Of a stretch of DNA of 64,000 nucleotides, positions 1 through 8,274 are shown piece by piece (position 1 is the stretch's first letter; each line of letters begins with the position of its first letter). A program made the position numbers and the translations under genes. The DNA is taken from contig NZ_FUKO01000002.1 in the NCBI RefSeq assembly GCF_900163815.1, positions 111,101 through 175,100 of the forward strand. The letters run 5' to 3'. Origin of the DNA: Microbacterium esteraromaticum (GTDB lineage: Bacteria > Actinomycetota > Actinomycetes > Actinomycetales > Microbacteriaceae). The notes below the pieces were generated by a model that made no database searches, was not told the origin of the DNA, and saw only the letters and a list, made by a program, of their open reading frames with translations.

Positions 1-29
1 GCCGGAGGGCTCTTCGGCTTCCGATTCGC

Positions 30-566
30 CTAACCAACCATGAGCCGGCGTCGGCCTCGCGGACGGATCGTGCCGCCCTGCGAGACCACCGCGGCACGGA
101 CACCCTCGTCGCTGATTCCGAGGCGTTCAGCCACCTGAACAAGCGTGAGCCCACTCTCATAGAGCCGCGCCGCTTCCGCTCGAACCTCATCGCCCAATTC
201 AGGGCGACGTGCGACGAGACCTGCCTGGAACGCCATCTGCCACACGGTCGAACGATGAACACGGAAACGGGAGGCCAACTCACTCACCGGCGTACCTGAT
301 GCATAGGCGGCAATGAGGTCGGCTCGATTCGAGGCACTCAAACGGGTTTGACACTGACGCGAATTTTCTACAACTGGACCGCGGGAATCGACCGGCCGTG
401 CCCCACGCGAACGAAGCCCACGCGGCCCAGAGCCCCTGAGAACACGGCAGATCAACGATTTCAGCGGCTTGCTAGGGTTTGAGAAGTGCCTACTGAGGTC
501 CACCGAACACGCATCGGGTCGCAGACGCTTCGTCTGCGGCCCGATGCGTCGTTGTACAGCGATCAA
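30..566 (-). CDS. Duplicated helix-turn-helix protein, start uncertain
   Basis: The C-terminal ~100 residues hold two consecutive helix-turn-helix units of the resolvase/Hin or transposase-subunit kind: one around YASGTPVSELASRFRVHRST, the other around YESGLTLVQVAERLGISDEG. The end is basic (RPRGRRR). Such short actinobacterial proteins are often remnants of, or companions to, site-specific recombinases, but no catalytic domain is present. The whole frame begins at a TTG at 566 and would run through the hairpin at 510-548. A later start is therefore more likely, for example TTG at 455 or 341. The first ~75 residues of the full frame resemble translated non-coding sequence. No target or function can be assigned. 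Confidence 0.5.
   Translation of the reverse strand: MIAVQRRIGPQTKRLRPDACSVDLSRHFSNPSKPLKSLICRVLRGSGPRGLRSRGARPVDSRGPVVENSRQCQTRLSASNRADLIAAYASGTPVSELASRFRVHRSTVWQMAFQAGLVARRPELGDEVRAEAARLYESGLTLVQVAERLGISDEGVRAAVVSQGGTIRPRGRRRLMVG
510..548 (-). terminator. Strong hairpin after yigZ
   Basis: Arms 510-527 and 531-548 are complementary over 18 positions with a single G-U-type mismatch and a 3-nt loop. The hairpin lies 22 nt past the stop of the minus-strand yigZ-like gene and probably terminates that transcript. No clear U run follows, which is common in high-GC actinobacteria. Confidence 0.6.
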
Positions 567-569
567 CTG

Positions 570-1229
570 TCAGCGCGGCACGTCGATGACGCGCTCGACA
601 CCGGTCGCCTCAGCAGCAACCGCACCGCCGCTGGCTGCGGCGATCTCGCTCATCAGGGCCTCCCTCGCGTCGGCGGAAACCCACGCTTCGAAGCGCGCTT
701 CCGCCGCGTAGCTTGTCTCGCCGAGCACCGCATCATGGCGGCCCACCCAGTCGCGCAGCAGATTATCGAACCTGCCGGCATCAGCGTGCGCCACGGGCAC
801 GATGATCTGCACGAGGGTCTTCCTGTCTACGAGCGCGGCGAGGTCTAGTGCCTCTGAGACCGCTGAGGAGTAGGCGCGCACCAAGCCCCCCGCACCGAGT
901 TTGATGCCGCCGAAGTATCTTGTCACCACCGCCACGACATCGCTGAGCTCGCGGCGGCGCAGCACCTCGAGCATCGGGATGCCCGCGGTTCCGGAGGGCT
1001 CACCATCATCCGACGACCGTGCTCGGTCGCCGCGCAGCCCCGTCACCTGGGCGCTGCAGTTGTGCCCGGCATCCCAGAATCGCTTCTTCACCTCGGCGAT
1101 CACCTCGTCCGCGTGCTCCGAAGACAATACCGGCGCGACGTGGGCCAGAAAGCGCGACTTCTTGATCACGAGTTCATGATCGACCGGGACGGCGATCGTC
1201 GCCGGCAGCGGATGCGACGGGTCGGACAT
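570..1229 (-). CDS. yigZ: YigZ/IMPACT family protein
   Basis: A 219-aa protein of the YigZ/UPF0029 (IMPACT) family. The N-terminal IMPACT domain covers about residues 20-125 and includes the family signature around SSDDGEPSGTAGIPMLEVL and the VVTRYFGGIKLGAGGLVRAYS segment. A smaller ferredoxin-like C-terminal domain follows. Family members are small cytoplasmic proteins linked to translation regulation; the bacterial role is not settled. Length is normal. The ATG start at 1229 is followed by a typical N-terminus. It lies 40 nt downstream of the DUF1697 gene on the same strand and may share its transcript. The hairpin at 510-548 closes the unit. Confidence 0.85.
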   Translation of the reverse strand: MSDPSHPLPATIAVPVDHELVIKKSRFLAHVAPVLSSEHADEVIAEVKKRFWDAGHNCSAQVTGLRGDRARSSDDGEPSGTAGIPMLEVLRRRELSDVVAVVTRYFGGIKLGAGGLVRAYSSAVSEALDLAALVDRKTLVQIIVPVAHADAGRFDNLLRDWVGRHDAVLGETSYAAEARFEAWVSADAREALMSEIAAASGGAVAAEATGVERVIDVPR

Positions 1230-1269
1230 GGTCCCAGGCTACGGGAGCCCCACCGATGCCAGCCCGGGC

Positions 1270-1815
1270 TCAGCCTGGCGCGGTGAGCTCGGTGAGCGTG
1301 CGAACTGTGCGGAGGTTGCGTGCTGTTCCGGCGACGCCGAGCGCTCGATCGAGCACCGACTTCGTCAGCTTCGTGCCGGCCACGCCCCCGGCGCCGTAAT
1401 CGATCCAGAGGTCGCGGCCAAGCAGAGCGATGCGCTCCCCCGGCTGCAGCCGTTCGGTCAGCTGGTCGACTGCCTGCGGTGATGCGTCGCCGTCGAGGAA
1501 CATCACGTGCACCATCTTGTCGAGAGGTGCGTCCGGAAAGGGGTTCTGGCCGGCCAGAATGCTGAGTTGGCTGTGCGTGCGGAGGATCACGGGCGTATCC
1601 ACGCCGAACCGCTCGGAGATCAGCGCGCGCACCTCCGCGCAGAGAGCCGCCCGATCGTCCGGAAGATCGCAGAGGATGTTGCCACTGGCGATGTACGTCG
1701 ACACACCGGTCAGCGCGGTGCGGTCGCCGAGCAGCATCCGCAATTCCGCCATCGGCACACGGTTTGCGCCACCGACGTTGACCGCACGAAGCAGCAGCAC
1801 CCCGCTTTCGGTCAT
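1270..1815 (-). CDS. DUF1697 domain protein
   Basis: A 181-aa member of the DUF1697 family. The N-terminus LLLRAVNVGGANRVPMAEL and the following TYIASGNI motif are characteristic. Function is unknown; members are small cytoplasmic proteins of about 180 residues. The ATG overlaps the pncA stop in an ATGA arrangement (1812-1815), so the two genes are probably translationally coupled. That overlap also fixes the start. Confidence 0.85.
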   Translation of the reverse strand: MTESGVLLLRAVNVGGANRVPMAELRMLLGDRTALTGVSTYIASGNILCDLPDDRAALCAEVRALISERFGVDTPVILRTHSQLSILAGQNPFPDAPLDKMVHVMFLDGDASPQAVDQLTERLQPGERIALLGRDLWIDYGAGGVAGTKLTKSVLDRALGVAGTARNLRTVRTLTELTAPG

Positions 1816-2408
1816 ACCGTGCTGCCGAACGCCTCCGCGCTCTCGATGAGAGCTGCGCCCGCATGCGCGAGCTCGGCGAGCGCGGCCTGGCTGGACTCCT
1901 CGCCGACACCCGCGACAAGATCCGTGAGAACGCGCAGATGCACACCGTGCGCGATCGCGTCGAGCCCCGATGCCCGCACGCAGTGGTCGGTCGCGATGCC
2001 GACGATATCCGCATCCGTCACTCCGTGGGCCGAGAGGATTTCTCCCGCCGTCGTGCCGTCTTCGGCTGTACCTTCGAACATCGAATACGCCGGGATCCCC
2101 TGCCCCTTGCGCACATGGTGGGTGATGGCATCCGTGACCAGCAGCGGGTCGTAGTCCGCCCCCACAGTGCCCTCGACGCAGTGCACCGGCCAGGAATCGA
2201 CGTAGTCAGGAGCAGGCGAGAAGTGCCCGCCGTTGTCGCCGTCGCCGTCATGCCAGTCCCGAGAGGCGAGGATGACCCCGTAGTCGTCGGCATGCTCGGC
2301 GAGCAACTGAGAGACAGCGGATGCCACCGCATCTCCGCCCGCTACGGCGAGCGCGCCGCCCTCCGTGAAGTCATTCTGGACGTCGACAATCAGAAGCGCT
2401 CTGGTCAT
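1812..2408 (-). CDS. pncA: Nicotinamidase
   Basis: A 198-aa isochorismatase-fold amidohydrolase that converts nicotinamide to nicotinate in the NAD salvage pathway. The expected catalytic triad is visible: Asp in LIVDVQNDF, Lys in HHVRKGQG and Cys in ATDHCVRAS. Metal-binding residues occur in SRDWHDGDGDNGGHF. I chose the ATG at 2408 because homologues start directly before ALLIVDVQNDF. The frame stays open far upstream, but that extension runs antisense to the transporter gene and has no recognisable domain. The gene is followed by DUF1697 with a 4-nt overlap. Confidence 0.9.
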   Translation of the reverse strand: MTRALLIVDVQNDFTEGGALAVAGGDAVASAVSQLLAEHADDYGVILASRDWHDGDGDNGGHFSPAPDYVDSWPVHCVEGTVGADYDPLLVTDAITHHVRKGQGIPAYSMFEGTAEDGTTAGEILSAHGVTDADIVGIATDHCVRASGLDAIAHGVHLRVLTDLVAGVGEESSQAALAELAHAGAALIESAEAFGSTV

Positions 2409-2586
2409 GATTCGAGCGTACGCAGTTCCGTCGCATTTGACTTGCCCACGGGGCTTGTTACCTTTGAAAGGCGAGCCGGACGCGCTCGCAGCGTTGCCGT
2501 CGTTCGCGAGCGTGCGCCCGCCCGGGGCCGAAAACCCCTCTTGCAGGCGCGCCATGACTGCGCCTTGTCGTGAGGCAACGCCTGTT

Positions 2587-2686
2587 TTCCTTCCGGCTTC
2601 GTACGGACCGCTGTGCTGTCCGTGCATGTGCGCGTCACCTCCTCGGCGAGAGGGACAGCTGCGCGCGTGCCCACTGACGGAAGGAA
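2587..2686 (+). promoter_or_regulatory. Candidate structured leader RNA upstream of the symporter gene
   Basis: Within the ~430-nt gap before the symporter gene the sequence can fold into a three-way junction. P1 pairs 2587-2595 with 2678-2686 (9 bp, perfect). P2 is 2603-2608 with 2618-2623. P3 is 2624-2634 with 2660-2670, including G-U pairs, and is capped by a short CCTC/GAGG stem near 2638-2653. Short unpaired linkers (2596-2602, 2671-2677) join the helices, as in ligand-binding aptamers. I could not match it to the TPP, SAM, glycine, guanidine, cobalamin or ydaO consensus. A further GCCGG/CCGGC hairpin (2802-2817) lies just before the ribosome binding site. The rest of 2409-2840 shows no gene. 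The assignment is inference from pairing only. Confidence 0.4.
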
Positions 2687-2840
2687 CCGAATGCCGGCCC
2701 GCGTACTGCCACCCGCCGCATCCCCCGCCCCCGACCTGACGATGACTTCCGGCCCACTCAAGGCCACTCTGCCCACCCGTTAGCGCTCTCTCTGCGTCCG
2801 AGCCGGAATCTCCCGGCCCCTTCAACCCAGAGAGAAGAAC

Positions 2841-4544
2841 GTGGAAAATCTGCAAACCCTCGCAGGACCTGTCGTCATCCTGCTCATGCTGCTGTTCTTC
2901 GGTGGCAGCCTGTACATGTCCTTGCGCATCCGCAAGCGGAAGGAGAACGCCGACGGCTACATGACCGCAGGCGGCCGCATCGGATTCGGCATCTCGGCGG
3001 CTTCGATGACCGCCACCTGGATCTGGGCGTCGTCGATGTACGCGTCCGCGACATCGGGATACACCTACGGCATCTCCGGGCCCATCCACTACGGGCTCTG
3101 GGGTGCACTGATGATCCTGCTGATCTACCCGTTCGGCAAGCGCATCCGCAAGGTCGCGCCCAACGCGCACACCATCGCCGAGGTAATGTTCGCCCGGCAC
3201 GGCCGCTCCAGTCAGCTCATGCTCGCCGGCTCCAACGTGCTCGGCAGCGTCATCAGCCTCACCTCGAACCTCATCGCCGGCGGCGCACTGATCTCGATGC
3301 TGTCGCCCTTCACCTTCACGCAGGGCATCCTCGCGATCGGCGCAGGCGTGCTGCTGTACACCCTGTGGTCGGGCTTCCGCGCGTCGGTGCTCACCGACTT
3401 CGCGCAGGTGTGTCTGATGCTGGGCGCGGTGATCGTGATCATCCCGGTGGTCTTCTTCGCCGCCGGCGGGCCGAGCCTGTTCGAGACCGGGGCCGTTCAC
3501 GTCACGCCGCAGCAGGCTGACTTCTTCTCCTCCGACGCCTTCTTCAACCAGGGCGCTCCCTACATCGCCGCGGTGCTGGCCTACGCCATCGGAAACCAGA
3601 CGATCGCTCAGCGCCTGTTCGCGGTGCGACAGGACCTGATCAAGAAGACGTTCATCACCGCCACGTTCGGTTACGGCGCGACGATCATCGGAATCGGGAT
3701 GCTGGGAGTCATCGCCCTGTACGCCGGCATCACTCCGACCGGCGGCGACGTCAACAACCTGATCCCGCAAATGGCCGCTACCTACCTGTCGCCGCTGCTG
3801 CTGTGCGTATTCTTCGTGATGATCATCGGCTCGCTGTCATCGACGGCGGACGCTGACCTCACAGCGTTGTCCTCGATCGTGATGGCCGACATCTACGGAC
3901 AGAACATCGCCGGCAAGAAGAAGGCGAACCCGCGCACGATGGTGCTGATCGGTCGCATCACGATGATCGTCGCGATGGTAGCCGGGCTGTTCTTCGCCGG
4001 TTCGCACCTGAACATCCTCGACCTTCTGGTCTTCGTCGGCGCCCTGTGGGGTGCGCTGGTGTTCCCGGTGATCGCGAGCTTCTACTGGAAGCGCGTGACC
4101 AACCTGGCATTCTCGGTCTCAGTGGTCGTCGCCCTGGCGGCGTTCCTGCCGGTGCGCTTCGAATGGATCGCACTCACCGGTCCGATCGCCGTCATCTCGG
4201 ATGTGCTGTCGACCATCGGCATCGGCGTGGTGCTGGGGCTGATGGCGTTCGGTTTCTTCGGCAAGCGTGTCGCGCTGATCGTCGGCACTGTGGCGATTGT
4301 TGCTGCGGCACCGTTCTCGATCGGTTTCCTGCACACCTACCCAGTGCTGTCCGGTTCGCTGGTCGCCTACGCGGTCTCGACGATCGTCTGTGTGGCGCTG
4401 ACACTGCCGAGCAAGAAGGAGGACTTCGACTTCGCGGTCATCGCGGAGCGGACGGGCAACTTCGATGTCGAAACCGATCAGGACCTCGACGCCGACCTGG
4501 CCGCACTGGAGTCCGAGTCCGATTCCGAGAGCACGAGCCGCTGA
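2841..4544 (+). CDS. Sodium:solute symporter, DUR3/urea-transporter-like
   Basis: A 567-aa integral membrane protein of the sodium:solute symporter (SSS) family with about 13 hydrophobic segments. The stretch around SGPIHYGLWG and the motif APNAHTIAEVM resemble the fungal DUR3 urea/polyamine transporter branch rather than PutP or PanF, so urea or another small nitrogenous solute is a reasonable but unproven substrate. The C-terminal ~50 residues are acidic and cytoplasmic. The start is GTG at 2841, preceded by AGAGAGAAG. It is followed 19 nt later by a 45-aa membrane protein, and the two genes end at a strong terminator. A possible structured leader RNA lies upstream. Confidence 0.85.
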   Translation: MENLQTLAGPVVILLMLLFFGGSLYMSLRIRKRKENADGYMTAGGRIGFGISAASMTATWIWASSMYASATSGYTYGISGPIHYGLWGALMILLIYPFGKRIRKVAPNAHTIAEVMFARHGRSSQLMLAGSNVLGSVISLTSNLIAGGALISMLSPFTFTQGILAIGAGVLLYTLWSGFRASVLTDFAQVCLMLGAVIVIIPVVFFAAGGPSLFETGAVHVTPQQADFFSSDAFFNQGAPYIAAVLAYAIGNQTIAQRLFAVRQDLIKKTFITATFGYGATIIGIGMLGVIALYAGITPTGGDVNNLIPQMAATYLSPLLLCVFFVMIIGSLSSTADADLTALSSIVMADIYGQNIAGKKKANPRTMVLIGRITMIVAMVAGLFFAGSHLNILDLLVFVGALWGALVFPVIASFYWKRVTNLAFSVSVVVALAAFLPVRFEWIALTGPIAVISDVLSTIGIGVVLGLMAFGFFGKRVALIVGTVAIVAAAPFSIGFLHTYPVLSGSLVAYAVSTIVCVALTLPSKKEDFDFAVIAERTGNFDVETDQDLDADLAALESESDSESTSR

Positions 4545-4563
4545 GGCTGAGAGGAGAAGCATC

Positions 4564-4701
4564 ATGGAGATGTCGACCATCGCATTGACCGTCTACGTGC
4601 TGATGTGGCCGGTGATCGTGGCGGGCACGCTGACCGTCATCGTCCGCGCGTTCGTCAAGGAAGCGCGAAAGGCCAAGGCCGAGAACCGCAGCATCATCTG
4701 A
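4564..4701 (+). CDS. Small membrane protein, putative transporter small subunit
   Basis: A 45-aa protein with one transmembrane helix (IALTVYVLMWPVIVAG and onward) and a basic tail (KEARKAKAENRS). It matches the small proteins found directly after SSS-family symporter genes in actinobacteria and named putative transporter small subunit. A good ribosome binding site (GAGGAGAAG) precedes the ATG at 4564, 19 nt after the symporter stop. It probably stabilises or regulates the symporter in the cell membrane, as other small subunits do for secondary carriers; this is inferred from position only. Confidence 0.75.
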   Translation: MEMSTIALTVYVLMWPVIVAGTLTVIVRAFVKEARKAKAENRSII

Positions 4702-4722
4702 GCACCACCGCGTGCGCATGCG

Positions 4723-4755
4723 AAAGGCCCGGGATGCTGGCATCCCGGGCCTTTT
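4723..4755 (+). terminator. Intrinsic terminator of the symporter operon
   Basis: A 14-bp perfect stem (4723-4736 with 4741-4754) with a 4-nt loop, ending in TTTT. It lies 21 nt after the small-subunit stop. It also abuts the 3' end of the tRNA-Thr gene read from the other strand, so it can serve both directions. Confidence 0.9.
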
Positions 4756-4758
4756 CTG

Positions 4759-4830
4759 AGCCACCTGTCAGGATTGAACTGACGGCCTTCCCATTACGAG
4801 TGGGATGCTCTACCACTGAGCTAAGGTGGC
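4759..4830 (-). tRNA. tRNA-Thr (CGT anticodon)
   Basis: Read on the minus strand the sequence folds as a cloverleaf with a 7-bp acceptor (GCCACCT/AGGTGGC), a D arm, anticodon stem TCCCA/TGGGA with loop CTCGTAA, and a T arm containing TTCAATC. Anticodon CGT decodes ACG (Thr). No CCA is encoded; the next bases are CAG after the discriminator. Confidence 0.95.
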
Positions 4831-4903
4831 GTGCGCGGTTAAGCGGCACGATCAATAATCCTACCCTGTCGGACCGATCACCGCGAAACCGAGCCGGCGA
4901 AAA

Positions 4904-6457
4904 TCACTCGCAGCGGAGTCCGTTCTTCGGCACCGTGCCCCCGAGGAGGAAGTCCTCAACGGCACTGTCCACACAGCTGTTGCCCTTGTTGTAGCCGGTG
5001 TGCCCCTCGCCGACGCGCGTGACCAGCACGCCGTTGTCGAGCTGCTTCGCCAACGATTCCGACCACTCGTACGGGGTCGCCGGGTCGTTGGTGGTGCCGA
5101 CGACGACGATCGGGCCGGAGCCTGTGGCGGTGATCTCTTCCCGCACGCCGGCCGGGGGGTACGGCCAGACCTCGCAGGGGTCGGGCCCCTCCCAGTACGG
5201 CGCGAAGGTCGGCGCCTTGGCTTCGATCTTCTTCATGGCGGCGTCTTCGGCGGCCTGGTCGTCTTCGACCGGGTAGTCCATGCAGTTGTATGCCCGGAAC
5301 GCCTCTGCGGAATTGCTGAGGTAGGTGCCATCAGGGCCGCGGTCGTTGTAGCTGTCGGCCAGTGCGAACATCACCGAGGGGTCGCCCTGCAGTGCGGCGT
5401 TCAAACCCTGCGTGAGGTACGGCCAGCTCTGCTCGCTGTACATCGCGGTGATGACACCCGTGACCATGGTGTCGACGGTCAGCATCCGACCATCGCCGTT
5501 CGGCATCGGCGAGCGCGAGACCGTGGCCAGCAGCGCGCGGAAGTCGGTGAGCGCTTCATCGATCGACCCGCTGAACGGACACTTGGCGCTGCTCAGGCAG
5601 TCGACGAGGTAGGCGCGCAGCGCGGATTCGAAGCCGATCGCCTGAGTGGTTCCGACGTCGAGACCGGGAACAGCCGGGTCGATCGCACCATCGAGCACCA
5701 GCCGCTGCGCGCGCTCGGGATACAGCTTCGCGTACGTCGCACCGAGGAAGGTGCCGTACGAGTAGCCGAGGTAGTTCAGCGTCTCATCGCCCAGCACGCC
5801 GCGGATCAGATCCATATCGTGCGCGGAGTTGACGGTCGTGATGTACGGCAGGATGCCGTCGCTGTTCGCGTCGCAGGCATCGGCGTACTTCTGATTGCGC
5901 TCGGTGATGTCGGCTTCCCACTCCGGGGTGCCGCGGGGCGCGTCGATGACCCCGTAGTTGTACTCGTCGTTCTGCTCGTCGTCGAGGCAGGCGACCGCGG
6001 TAGAGCGCCCCACGCCGCGCGGATCGAAACCGATCACATCGAAGCTCTCGATCAGATCGGGACCCACCGCGTAGTCGAGGCTCTGCGCGATGAAGTCGTA
6101 GCCGCTGCCGCCGGGCCCGCCCGGGTTGACCAGCAGCGAGCCCCGGTGCTGCCCTGTCGCCTGGTGACGCACGATCGCCAGCGAGATGGTGTTGCCGTCA
6201 CCGGGGTTGTCCCAGTCCAGCGGCGCGGTGAGGTCGGCGCAGTCGAAGCGCGCACCGCACTGCTTCCACGACACCTCCTGGGAGTAGAACGGTTCCAGCT
6301 CGGCGGAGACCCCGGCGGTGTCGGGTTCGCGCGTCGTCGACTCGGTCGTCTCGGGGATGAGGGAGGCAAGGCATCCCGTCAGTACGACGGATGCTGCGGC
6401 GAGTCCGGCCAGCATGGCGAACGTGCGGCGGGGACGGTGCGGGGATCGGAGGTTCAC
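4904..6457 (-). CDS. Secreted alpha/beta-hydrolase lipoprotein, tripeptidyl-aminopeptidase-like
   Basis: A 517-aa exported hydrolase. The N-terminus has a basic stretch, a hydrophobic core and the lipobox LTGC, so it is probably a lipoprotein. The fold is the S33-type alpha/beta hydrolase of Streptomyces tripeptidyl aminopeptidase: oxyanion-region NPGGPGGSG, nucleophile elbow GYSYGTFLG, Asp near GTTNDPATP and His in GEGHTGYN, with the TAP-like C-terminal region. It probably trims peptides outside the cell. The start is GTG at 6457 with GGAAGGA upstream and a GTGA overlap with the holB stop, indicating translational coupling with holB. The longer open frame upstream only shadows holB. Confidence 0.85.
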   Translation of the reverse strand: MNLRSPHRPRRTFAMLAGLAAASVVLTGCLASLIPETTESTTREPDTAGVSAELEPFYSQEVSWKQCGARFDCADLTAPLDWDNPGDGNTISLAIVRHQATGQHRGSLLVNPGGPGGSGYDFIAQSLDYAVGPDLIESFDVIGFDPRGVGRSTAVACLDDEQNDEYNYGVIDAPRGTPEWEADITERNQKYADACDANSDGILPYITTVNSAHDMDLIRGVLGDETLNYLGYSYGTFLGATYAKLYPERAQRLVLDGAIDPAVPGLDVGTTQAIGFESALRAYLVDCLSSAKCPFSGSIDEALTDFRALLATVSRSPMPNGDGRMLTVDTMVTGVITAMYSEQSWPYLTQGLNAALQGDPSVMFALADSYNDRGPDGTYLSNSAEAFRAYNCMDYPVEDDQAAEDAAMKKIEAKAPTFAPYWEGPDPCEVWPYPPAGVREEITATGSGPIVVVGTTNDPATPYEWSESLAKQLDNGVLVTRVGEGHTGYNKGNSCVDSAVEDFLLGGTVPKNGLRCE

Positions 6458-7611
6458 GGGGTCCTTCCACTGGAGACGGTGACGAGAAGGCTTTCGATGG
6501 CGAGCAGCGGCGAGACGTTGCTCGACAGCGACTCCCTGGTGTCGGCGATGGCGTCGAGCACGATGATGGTGCGCTCGACCGGCCAGGCGGCGGCGAGCGC
6601 CTCGAGGTCGCTGCGCAATTCGCGGTTGATGAGCTCGTCGTGGCGACCGAACTGCAGCATCACGACATCGCGATACAACGACTGCAGGTCGGTGAGCACG
6701 CGGTCGATGCCGTCTCGGAGACTGCGCGTCGCCCGCTTCTTCTGGTCGTCTTCGAGAGCCGAGATCTGGGTGCGCAGCGCTGGCGGCACCGACTGCCCCT
6801 CGGCGATGCCGACAGTGCGCAGCAGAGACGCGCGCTCGACGGCATCCCGTTCGGCAGACAGCGACTTCGCATCGTCGGTGGCGGCCTGGATGATCTGACC
6901 GGCGACCTCGACGGCGCCGCCGACTCCGCGCACGCTCAGCACAGCGCGCAGGCTCTGCTCGCGGCGAAGGCGCGCGGCGTCGTCGGTGGCCAGGCGCTGC
7001 GCCATGCCGATGTGCCGCTGCGCGTGCCGGGCGGCCTGCTCGGCGGTGGCCTCGTCGGCATCGGTGCGCAGCCTGATCAGCCGTGCGACGTCGGCGACCT
7101 CGGGCTCGCGCAGGCGCAGCGACCGCACGCGGGAGCGGATCGTGGGCAGCAGATCGGCTTCGCTGGGTGCGCACAGCACCCACACGGTCTGCTCCGGGGG
7201 CTCTTCGAGCGCCTTCAGCAGCACATTGGAGGTGCGCTCGACCATGCGGTCGGCGTCTTCGACGACGATGACGCGGTAGCGACCTGCTGAAGGCGCGAAA
7301 TAGGAGCGCTCGACGAGTGCCCGCGCCTCTTTAATGGTGATGATGACCTTGTCGGTGCGCAGCGCCGTGACATCGGGATGCGTGCCGGCAAGCACCTGCC
7401 GCATCGCCGCCTCATCGTCGGGCCGGTCGGCGATGAGCGCTGCGGCGAAGGCGTATGCGAGCGTCGAGCGCCCGGAGCCGGGCGGGCCCGTGATCAGCCA
7501 GGCATGCGAGAGAGATGCGGGATCGGCCGCCGCCTTACGCAGCGTCTGCACCGCGGCATCCTGACCCCAGACGTCCGTCCACGGAAACGGGGCGGGATCG
7601 ACGGCGGTCAT
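6454..7611 (-). CDS. holB: DNA polymerase III subunit delta'
   Basis: A 385-aa clamp-loader subunit that acts with delta and gamma/tau to load the sliding clamp. The P-loop region reads GPPGSGRST, with Arg in place of the usual Lys, typical of the non-ATP-hydrolysing delta' subunit. The segments VVEDADRM and LLKALEEPPEQTVWVLCAPS follow, then SRVRSLRL. I chose ATG at 7611 because GGAG sits just upstream; an ATG at 7645-7647 lacks such a site. It lies 42 nt after tmk and overlaps the hydrolase start. The topA-tmk-holB order is conserved in actinobacteria. Confidence 0.9.
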   Translation of the reverse strand: MTAVDPAPFPWTDVWGQDAAVQTLRKAAADPASLSHAWLITGPPGSGRSTLAYAFAAALIADRPDDEAAMRQVLAGTHPDVTALRTDKVIITIKEARALVERSYFAPSAGRYRVIVVEDADRMVERTSNVLLKALEEPPEQTVWVLCAPSEADLLPTIRSRVRSLRLREPEVADVARLIRLRTDADEATAEQAARHAQRHIGMAQRLATDDAARLRREQSLRAVLSVRGVGGAVEVAGQIIQAATDDAKSLSAERDAVERASLLRTVGIAEGQSVPPALRTQISALEDDQKKRATRSLRDGIDRVLTDLQSLYRDVVMLQFGRHDELINRELRSDLEALAAAWPVERTIIVLDAIADTRESLSSNVSPLLAIESLLVTVSSGRTP

Positions 7612-7653
7612 GGTCTCCAGCCTATCGGCGGGGGCGGACACAGCCATCGTCGC

Positions 7654-8274
7654 TCAGAGCAGCTCGGCGACCCGAACGCGGATCGTCTCGGCGATCTGCT
7701 CGGGGGCGAGAGTCGCGTCGATGACGAGAAAACGTTCGGGTTCGGCCGCGGCGAGCGCAAGAAACGCCTCGCGCACCCGGGAGTGGAACTCCTCTTTCTC
7801 GGCTTCGAGCCGGTCGAACGGCTTGTCTGCGGCGTCCAACCGCAGCCTGGCCGCGGCAGGGTCGAGGTCGAGCAGCACCGTGAGCTGCGGCAACGCGCCC
7901 TCCGTCGCCCAGAGCGAGAGGCCGCGCACCTCTTCGGCTTCCAGCACTCGTCCTGCGCCCTGGTAGGCCACCGACGAGTCGAGATAGCGGTCTTGGATGA
8001 CCACCTCGCCGCGTGCGAGCGCGGGGCGCACGACGGTCGCGACGTGATGCGCGCGGTCGGCGGCGTAGAGCAGCGCCTCGGCGCGGGGTGCGACCTCGCC
8101 GCGGTGGTGCAGCACGATGTCGCGGATGAGGATGCCGACCTCGCTGCCACCGGGCTCGCGCGTGCGCAGCACGGTTCGCCCCTGGTCGCCGAGCCACTGC
8201 TCGAGCAGCCGGGCCTGGGTGGTCTTCCCCGACCCGTCGCCGCCTTCGAGAGTGACCCAGAGACCTTCTGTCAC
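7654..8274 (-). CDS. tmk: Thymidylate kinase
   Basis: A 206-aa dTMP kinase catalysing dTMP + ATP to dTDP + ADP. Walker A is EGGDGSGKTTQ, the DR(Y) motif is QDRYLDSSVAYQGAGR, and the REPGGSEVG segment lies between them. Length is normal. The GTG start at 8274 overlaps the topA stop as GTGA. It is the second gene of the topA-tmk-holB-hydrolase unit. Confidence 0.95.
   Translation of the reverse strand: MTEGLWVTLEGGDGSGKTTQARLLEQWLGDQGRTVLRTREPGGSEVGILIRDIVLHHRGEVAPRAEALLYAADRAHHVATVVRPALARGEVVIQDRYLDSSVAYQGAGRVLEAEEVRGLSLWATEGALPQLTVLLDLDPAAARLRLDAADKPFDRLEAEKEEFHSRVREAFLALAAAEPERFLVIDATLAPEQIAETIRVRVAELL

Noticed and set aside
2587..2686. Assignment of the leader to TPP, SAM, glycine, guanidine-I, cobalamin or ydaO riboswitches
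   Set aside because: The invariant segments of those classes, as I remember them, are not present; kept only as an unassigned structured candidate.
2409..3770. Long minus-strand open frame continuing upstream of pncA
   Set aside because: It is antisense to the symporter, very rich in Arg/Asp/Gly/His as expected of a high-GC shadow frame, and has no domain. pncA starts at 2408.
5000..7290. Long plus-strand frames opposite the hydrolase and holB
   Set aside because: No domains or ribosome sites; both minus-strand genes have clear motifs.
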